DNA from: Blumeriella jaapii
Lineage: Eukaryota; Ascomycota; Leotiomycetes; Helotiales; Drepanopezizaceae
Assembly: GCA_009599575.1 (NCBI GenBank)
Contig: VWND01000075.1
Span: 1,364,001-1,428,000, forward strand
Length of the DNA stretch: 64,000 nucleotides
Direction of reading: 5' to 3'
Positions 57,012 to 64,000 of this stretch are shown piece after piece. The notes below the pieces were generated by a model. That model had not been told where the DNA came from and ran no database searches. It saw only the letters and a program-made list of their open reading frames with translations. Position 1 is the first letter of the stretch. Every line of letters begins with the position of its first letter. Position numbers and translations under genes: made by a program.

Positions 57012-58229
57012 TCAAGATGATGGGATTTGCTCCCTGCTCCGCAACTCCTCAGCCCTTGGCTTCAGAGCGTTGAACTTCGCCGCCCACACATCGCCCAGGC
57101 TTGGGCAGCGCCAGATCCTGTCACCATTCATCTCTGCTGGCCTGGGATCAATGTACCCAGAATCGGTACTGCCCAAAGCGTTTCCACCTTCGTCTTCGTC
57201 CCGGAAAAAAAGCCTATCGAGACCCTCGTACCGACTCAGGGCGTCCCCATGATGGTCACAAATCTGCCTCATCACCCATATCGTGCCTTTCCGAGCAGTG
57301 TCGGCAGCCTTGCCGAACACGGGTGCAAGGTCGACTGCGTATCTTGCGTACAAGGCACCGTTCCCTGAACCAGATGGCCCTTGAACTGCAGCAAGCGCAA
57401 CTCTGAGCGAGAGGTTGTGCCATCGCTGGCCCGACACGTGCGTCTCCACGAAATGGCGAAAGCTGTTCTTCAACTCCAGTGCGAAAGCGCAGTTCTGCTC
57501 GATTCCAGTCATGCTACACACATCATGCTGATGCCGACAGCGGACGGTCCTCTGACGCACGAAGTCCAGCCAATCGGCCAGGTTCGAGTCCACTGTGACC
57601 AAAGGGCGTTGCAGCAATGCACCGGTCTCGGTGCAGAAGCGGTCCGTCTCACCCAGCACATAGGTCAGCGTTTCCAGCTGGGAGAGTGGCATGTCGGCCA
57701 GGATGTGCCACTGGGCCGACTGGTAGAAGAACCGATCTTCATGGTGATCAACCGCGAAGGCCAGATGCCTGATGCGAGCGAGGTCCACTTACAGAACGGT
57801 GAGTACAGAGCCTGATGTCGGCGTGCCGGGGCTGGTAGTGTACTTACGCCGGTCGTGAATGCTCAGCAAGCCAGATATGCAGAGCACAAGTGTGTCCTGC
57901 TCAAGGTCGACCTTGAGATCCCGGTGTCCGCGAACGAGGGCTTCCTGCGCCCCCGCGTCGGGAGATCGCAGCAGCGGCTCATAGAATTTCAGCGCCAGGT
58001 CTCGCGACTGTCGACACACGGCCAGCTCGGGCGGAGAGGCGCCCGTGAACGAGACCACACAGTCGAGTTTGGGCCTCAGGTTCGCCGTGTACGTGCGAAG
58101 AGATATGTTACTTGAGATTTGGACCGCTCGACTACGCGGCTCTTGCATCGAAGCAAGCCATACCTTCTGCTTCAGCTCCCACGGCAGGCGTGGGAAGTGG
58201 ATGAAGGTGTCGGGCCGTGTCTGTGGCAT
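57012..58229 (-). CDS. 2EXR-domain fungal protein
   Basis: Two exons, 57848-58229 and 57012-57787, giving 385 aa; the 60-nt intron has a GTAAGT donor and the junction codon (Leu) is split in phase 1. The N-terminus carries the 2EXR signature: FIHFPRLPWELKQKVWLAS, then PELAVCRQSRDLALKFYEP in the position of the second conserved helix. The rest is LARIRHLAFAVDHHEDRFFY, a middle region around LSQLETLTYVLGE, and a C-terminus with IWRCPSLGDVWAAKF. These proteins are abundant and lineage-expanded in Pezizomycotina; their function is unknown, although the F-box-like N-terminus suggests a protein-interaction role. The start is the ATG just before TRPDTFIHF. Confidence 0.8.
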
Positions 58230-58971
58230 TGGGCGGCTGCTGCAAGTGCTGGAGTGGCTCGTGGGATCTGGCAGACAGGTGTCCTCTGAAACGCGGGAAA
58301 AGGGTCGTTGTCCGAACGAAGAGTTCGAGAATCGGCATGAAAGAGCCCTTTTTGACTGCGAGCCAGGGGCAGGGAGGAGGCTCTCTCAAGTTGTCTCGCT
58401 TCGCTTTGTTGCTCTCGACGCTCAGACGTCTTTTCGTGTAAAAGAGGTGATGGCAACCAACGACGTACAAAGTTAGCCAGGAGATTGTGCAACTAAGCAA
58501 AGCATAAGTCTACCTATGACTCGCGCAGATTAGGCGTATTCAACGCTCAACGCTGTCCGAGCTACTGTGTGTGACCGGTGCTGAGCAAGCGAAACAAAAC
58601 ATCGCAAGAAAGAACTTGCCTTGATAGTCGTACAGGAAACGGGTGGAATGAAGGCAAGACGATTAAGAAGCCATATTCCCGCTCGACTTGAGTCAAGTCG
58701 AGAAAGAACAGCAAGCAGATCGGCATTCGGTGCAGGCGTCGTGCTTCCTACATTTATCATCCGCCTATCTTGCTACAGTACTTACCCTCCTCCCTCGCTC
58801 AAACAATGTCTACCAAGACTGGCTTTTTGCTTATTGCTTCCCCCAAAAAAGACATAATTTCCATACACACCTTTCTTTGAGAGCCGATGTTGCAAAGCCA
58901 CTCGACTCGTAACTTCTCGCAATCATGTCCACGCTTCAAAGTCATTTTGATTGGCTTTTAACGGATCCTAG
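58230..58971. other. Intergenic, no gene supported
   Basis: Upstream of the 2EXR gene. Overlapping short frames on both strands at 58132-58500 are shadows or chance. Nothing else seen. Confidence 0.5.
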
Positions 58972-60270
58972 TCAGCCATCCTGCTGCCACGTCCCCCAGA
59001 TATCCAAGAACATCTCCTTCTCAAACTCTCTGCACAGCCTGTCCCATGGTAGCCACTCTCCCAGCCCACTCCACGCCCCGACATCACGTTCGAGCGCACT
59101 CAGCATCCTCCGTATCTCCTTGTGAAACCACATTTCATCCCAGCTCCCCTTCCGCATCCCTTTCGCCGTATGCCCGTTAAAATACATAATCGCCGGCATA
59201 CTCCCCGTGTAGAGATTACTCCACAAGCCCAGCTCGCTCCACCTCGTCACTCTCTTTCCCCGCGCCTCTCCTTCACGGTAAGGAATATTCTCAAACGGCA
59301 AAGGACCATCCGTGCCGTCGCTGGGCACATTCGTCACGCGGGGAGTGAAAACACCAGCATCCGTCTGCTGCTTGCTGCAGTTCTCAGCATCAGACGTCGT
59401 GAGACATCTGCCGTGATACTCCGATAACACAAGAATATGAGATATCTCCAACCCGTAGTCATGACCAATGCGGAATTCCAGCGGGCTCCCAATGCCTTCA
59501 GATCGACGGGATTCCGGGTCGGATGCGGATCCGTAATCGACGGCGGGAGCAGGCCCAAGATACACAGACGAGCGTCACGCGCCCGCTCGCGGAGGGCGCG
59601 GTAACGTAGACGCAGGACTTCACAGTGGTAGCTCTGCTCCCCGTAGATCCAGTTGAAAATTGCTTGGTCGCTGCCTTGATGGTCTACTATATCGATCTTC
59701 TCGGCCGCGCGGTGAAACAGCTGGCGCATGTCGCGCACCATTCCCATTATGACACCGGAGCATAGAAAGTGAGAGCGGCCATGCAAGGGAAGATTAAGAT
59801 CCTTATGGAGGACATCGGTATCAGGCCCGTATTCATCCCGGGGCGCGTGGATTCCAGCTGGCCGTAGCACCCAGCATCATGAAGCCGCGTCCGCGGTCCG
59901 CAGTCCTTTTGTGCCGAGAACACGATGCTCTATCTGATCCCTCCCGCTCTGAAGGCGGGCTGGCCCATCATAGCTTTCGTCCGGTCTTCCAAATCTTTGT
60001 TGATACGGTCATACCTTGCCTTGATAGTCTTGGGCCCGAAATGGAACCGAATGTCTAGCCGTCAAAGACAAGAACATGGTCATACTCGTACTCGTTCTTC
60101 AGCGTATCTAGATACTCGAGGATACCCGTGATTTTGGCGATATGCGTACCATTTGCTTTCAAGGTGGGGCCTTGAATCTCTTTACCCCAGTTGATTAGGA
60201 CTGGCGCTTCAAAGTTGCAGAGGTCAGGATTGGACTCGGTGGCTGGGATTAGGACGCGGAATCGACTGGC
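58972..60270 (-). pseudogene. Glycosyltransferase-like fungal protein (PLOD/procollagen-GT-like), disabled
   Basis: Reading from the right, the minus strand gives FRVLIPATESNPDLCNFEA, INWGKEIQGPTLKANGTHIA, ITGILEYLDTL and DHVLVFDG, the start of a fungal family related to lysyl-hydroxylase-type glycosyltransferases (normally VDGYDVWFQLP at this place). A TAG at 60055-60057 and loss of two bases follow; the shifted frame continues DIRFHFGPKTIKARYDRI. A second TAG (59940-59942) sits where the family has Gln before SIVFSAQKDC, as CAG to TAG. The frame shifts again near 59860 (PRDEYGPDTDVLHKDLNLPL, CSGVIMGMVRDMRQLFH, SDQAIFNWIYGEQ) and once more around 59530-59580, ending LEFRIGHDYGLEISHILV and FEKEMFLDIWGTWQQDG. 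Two nonsense codons and about three shifts make it a pseudogene, more than the single-base errors elsewhere in the window. Confidence 0.75.
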
Positions 60271-60898
60271 TTTGGCTTCATATCCGCTCTTTGCGATAGA
60301 TCGGCGCTGAAGAACGATACTAAGGTGTGATATGTAACCGGCGCGTAGCTAGCTGACAGCTTCCGGACAGGTCCGAGTGCCACTTGATAAATCTGTGCTG
60401 TTAAATCACATAACTTCTGGGCAGTCAGTAATCCTCGAATTGATATTGTGAACCGAGTGGCTCTGGCATACAATCGGGTTGGCTTGAATCATGTTAGCGA
60501 AGTAGAAAAGAGCAGTCCTAGAATCTCAAATCACGATTGTGACGCTCCGAAACCTACCATTGTACAGACCACACTCTCTCCAGTGAAATAGCAAGCAGAC
60601 TCGCAAGGTGGTCATTGCACCTCCAGAAAGCTCCAATCCTGCTCGGTGCCCCTTCGATGCAGTGATGCCACCCCTCAAATCAGATAGATGCCTATGCCAA
60701 TAACGCCAGGTGTTTTGGGTATCACAACAAACATCAACCACCCATTCCCAGCCTCCTCTCGTCCTCCATACATGCCACCCAAACCTCCCCCTCAATGCAA
60801 CAGAGAATGTGCATAACAACAGACGAAAAAGAGCCAGCTTCAGGTGATACATCAAACGCTCCAAGTCATAATTGACAATTCAAATACAAGGATTAAAA
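60271..60898. other. Intergenic, no gene supported
   Basis: Between the glycosyltransferase relic and the 3' end of the SNF2 gene. No coding signature seen. Confidence 0.5.
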
Positions 60899-63800
60899 CT
60901 AGCGACCATTGAACAAGTATGAGAGTTCTGCGACGCCGAGACGACTAACACTCTTTGCTGCGTTCTCGTCTAGAGCGCTCTCGACCAATCGCTTTTTGTT
61001 TTCTTGCAATTCGATGATGCGGTCCTCCACAGTACCCTTGACCAGGATTCGGTGGACCTGTACGGGGCGCTGCTGACCGATACGGTAAGCTCTGTCGACA
61101 GCTTGCATCTCGATGTAAGGGTTCCAGAAAGGATCGAGGATGATAACCCGAGATGCGGCAACAAGGTTCAGTCCAGCATTACCGGCCTTCAACGAGATAA
61201 GCATGATGTTATGATCTCGACTATCGCAGAATTTGTTGACCGCATGATTCCGTGCGTCAGCTGACATTCCACCGTCGTACCGTAAGCATTTCCAGTTCTT
61301 GTCGTCGATCGGAACTTGCAGCAGATCTAAAAGCGAGACGAATTGGCTAAAGATTATCGTCTTTTGGCCCTCGGATTGAAACTTCTCGAGCAGTTCTACG
61401 CACTTCGTCGTCTTGGCGGAAGCTTGCCAATGCTTCCGCAAGTACTTCATATACCTACGTCGTCCTGAAGCTGATTTCGAGGCTTCTTTCTTCAACATCG
61501 CAATCGACAAGTGTTTTTTGCTGCGGGCTGCTTGCCCTTGGGATTCAATTTGCGCTTCTCGTCCTTCTCCTTACCCTTGCTCATGTCTTTGGGCTGTGAC
61601 TGGCGCTTCGAGGGTCCAGACGCAAATTTCAGCTTGCCGTCCTCTTCGTTGGCGGGGTTTTTTTTGTCAGCCTCTTCGATTTTGTGTGAATTATTACGAG
61701 CGATGGATCCTTCCATGTTTCCATGCTCATCTGCATCGTCGGCTGCTTCGGTCTCTTCGTCGTTATCAGCATTGCTACCAGTGTCGCTGTCATCATCGCT
61801 GTCATCGCTAGCTATCTCAACGCCAATTGGATCTTCAACATCTGGCTTGTGTACCTTCTTGAAAGCTGCGTAATCGATGACTTTCTCTTTAACGAGATCT
61901 CCACGACAAGTGGGGCATCTTGCATTGCTACCACCATCATTGCCAGCCGCGACATTCTGTTGGATCGCTTGATCGGTGATCTTAGCCAAGCACTCGGAGC
62001 AGGTATCGTGACCGCATGGTATGATGATCTTAGGGTTCGAAGCAGAGTCATAACAAACAGGACACTCGAAAACATCATCGGATTCCAACAGCCGAGCGAC
62101 AACGTCTGGCCTCAGGCTTCGTGCCATTTCCATCATGGCCTCTAGAGAGGTATCCGAGCCAACTGCAGGGGCTTGCTCAAAGTCCTGGATGAGGTGTGGA
62201 TGGCAACAAGCCTGTCTGAGACGGAGAAGTAGGACGAGCACATTTGCGTAATTCTTCTGCACTGTGCCAGCCCGCAAGTATTTGCTAAACTGTAGCTGTG
62301 TTTGAGTTTCGAGAGCAGTGTAGAAATCTTGCTCTTCCTTCTCGAAGACGACGTGCTGAACTTCCTCCGTCTTGGGAGGCAAGGGTGATGATAGGCTTAC
62401 CATCTATCTCTGTCTTCTTGGTGCGTCGAAGTAAGATTGCCTTCAGAAGTGCCTGAAGTTTTGTCATGGCATTCTTAAGGTCTGATTCCACAACAGATCT
62501 CTTTGACTTCTTATCGGCTTTAGTCAACATGCCAAAGGTTGAGTTAAACTTGGCCCATTCGTTATAAGGCCCAATTTGGAGGAAGTGAATCAAAGAATAC
62601 AACTCTTGGACACTGTTCATCATCGGTGTACCAGTGAGACAGAATCTATACAGAGATGCAATTGTACAGCATCCTCGAGCAGCGTGGGTGTTCTTGTTTT
62701 TAATACACTGGGCCTCATCGAGGATAACCCGGTAGAACCGACTCTTTGGCCCGAGGAATGGGAATGTCTTCTTCATAGCATTGTGATCTGCCATTCCGCC
62801 ATTCAACTTGACGTCGTCACGGAACTTTTGAAGTCGCTTGAACTCGTGACCAAGTTTCCCGTAAGTAGTGAGAACGACATCAAATGATCGGAGTTCATCC
62901 CAGTCGAGAGATTTGCCAGCGCCATGAGCCATGTGTACGCTCAGTTTGTAGCGTGATAGGATTTTGCTTCGGATTTCCCGGTCCCATTGACGAACGAGGG
63001 CAACAGGTCCGACTATAAGATTGGTCTTGCGCATCGGTTCTGAGGAAGGGCGTGACACAATGAGTGCTAAGGTAGATATTGTCTTTCCCAGTCCCATGTC
63101 TAGGAATAAAGTTAACCACAAATACAAGTCGTGCGTGTTGAATGAGAATGGTAAGGCGAAGAGAGAGACAAACCGTCTGCGAGAATGCCGCCTTTGTTAT
63201 TACCCGTCTCCATGTTCTTTAGCCAGCCCAACGCGATCTTCTGATGCTCATAGAGAGGATAAACAAGTGCATCAGGGGTTCCTTCTCTGTCCTCAGGTGG
63301 TATATCAACATCGGGGCGGATATTTTCCAGCAAATCCTGAATCTCTTGGGCGTTCTTCCGTGGATCGTTTACAATGTAGCCCACCTGTTCCTGCATATCT
63401 TCGCCAAGTCCCAGGTAGTCTGAGAATGCACTAATCATGTTACCGCCTCGAGCAATCATGTCTCCCAGGGGATTGAACATATGCGATGGACCAGCAGATG
63501 TCATGGAGGAGCCAGGATATGCCGGTATATCCCTCATTGTATAGTACGCAGGTGCATCACGGTTTGGCTGCATTTTGCTGCTTGCGTGAGGGTAAGCATG
63601 AGTGCCCATCATGGGACCATTCGTCCATGGATAACTCGGCTGACCACCATACATAGCTCTTTGTAAAGCATCGTCAGATGACATAGTTGCCATATCTGCA
63701 GCCCGATTGCCGGAACCCAGGGGCGCGGATTTGGCTTGGGGTAACGTATAAGGATGTGCCATTGTTCCAGATGGATGTGAGCTGCGATGATTAGCACGGA

Positions 63801-64000
63801 AAGCGGATGCTGGTATGATCTCGATTTCAGAGTCGCTGGCAGTAGAAGAATCGTCTCGATATGAACCCGGCATGGGAAGCGACGAATCTTTGCTCTTCAA
63901 GGCAGACCGAGAAAGAGAAGAGACACGTGGACGAAAAGCGTTCGAGCTCGCGGGTGTTTCCAGCTCGAAGCCACTAGAGGCGTTAGAAGATGCATAAGCA
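60899..64000 (-). CDS. SNF2-family ATPase with RING finger, Uls1/Rad5-16 type (5' partial)
   Basis: DNA translocase/chromatin remodeller with an embedded ubiquitin-ligase-type RING, similar to yeast Uls1, a SUMO-targeted translocase. The gene runs off the right edge. Exon A (63174-64000) is a Ser-rich, disordered N-terminus ending in the Q-motif-like YPLYEHQKIALGWLKNMETG and ILAD. A 74-nt intron (63100-63173) leads to DMGLGKT (Walker A), LIVGPVALVRQWDREI, VVLTTYGKL, VILDEAQCIKN (DEAQ box) and CLTGTPMMNSVQELYSLI. Next: LRLRQACCHP, the C3HC4 RING (CPVCYDSASNPKIIIPCGHD to CPTCRGD), an acidic linker, then helicase motifs V-VI: IIFSQFVSLLDLL, LISLKAGNAGLNL and DPFWNPYIEMQAVDRAYRIG. Two frame breaks interrupt it: at 62383-62385 (one base too many between DGKPIITL and PPKTEEV) and at 61514-61519 (T6 on the plus strand, one A missing before KHLSIAMLKKE). 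Both are in short homopolymers. TAG stop at 60899-60901. Confidence 0.88.

Noticed and set aside
57581..57591. tRNA B-box-like GGTTCGAGTCC
   Set aside because: It lies inside the 2EXR coding exon. I could not pair it with an A box, acceptor stem or anticodon arm at the right distance.

Overview
The window looks like nuclear DNA of a filamentous ascomycete (Pezizomycotina). Protein-coding genes carry short GT-AG introns, mostly 45-75 nt and often with a CTAAC-type branch site. The gene set is typical of that group: a Pfa5-type palmitoyltransferase, DNA polymerase eta, an RfeG-type protein, Och1, a protein with the fungal STAND N-terminal domain, a 2EXR protein and a Uls1/Rad5-type SNF2 ATPase with a RING finger. 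I cannot fix the class from sequence alone.

Layout: (1) 1-8.5 kb is compact: the 3' part of pfa5 (+), a doubtful small gene (-), DNA polymerase eta (+) and rfeG (+). (2) 8.5-14.5 kb holds no convincing gene. It is a cluster of homopolymers, tri-, tetra- and pentanucleotide tracts and minisatellites, with many copies of a self-complementary TACTGTAC/GTACAGTA motif. (3) 14.5-25.0 kb carries a secreted 5'-nucleotidase (+), an acyl-CoA synthetase (-), och1 (-) and an inositol-polyphosphate 5-phosphatase-like gene (-). (4) 25-30.9 kb is gene-poor, with a decayed sedolisin protease relic and an AT-rich stretch. (5) 30.9-32.9 kb is an Arg/Ser/Pro-rich conserved fungal protein. (6) 32.9-39.3 kb is a desert with poly-G, a (GTCT)n tract and a strong hairpin. 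(7) 39.3-56.5 kb carries an amino-acid/GABA-type permease (+), a nucleotide pyrophosphatase/phosphodiesterase (+), a type II membrane glycosyltransferase-like protein (-), an RNPS1-like splicing factor (+), a Lys-rich protein of unknown function (+), a small basic protein (+) and the STAND-N-domain protein (+). (8) 56.9-64 kb carries a 2EXR protein (-), a glycosyltransferase-like pseudogene (-) and the SNF2/RING ATPase (-), which runs off the right edge.

The genes do not form an obvious pathway or secondary-metabolite cluster; they read as ordinary housekeeping and accessory genes. I did not find a convincing new multi-gene system. The points most worth checking are a predicted 5-nt microexon in the 5'-nucleotidase gene, a recurring pattern of single-base shifts (mostly in short homopolymers) that breaks conserved reading frames in five genes and looks like base-level assembly error, the dispersed TACTGTAC motif, and a near-perfect 26-bp-arm hairpin at 37.5 kb.
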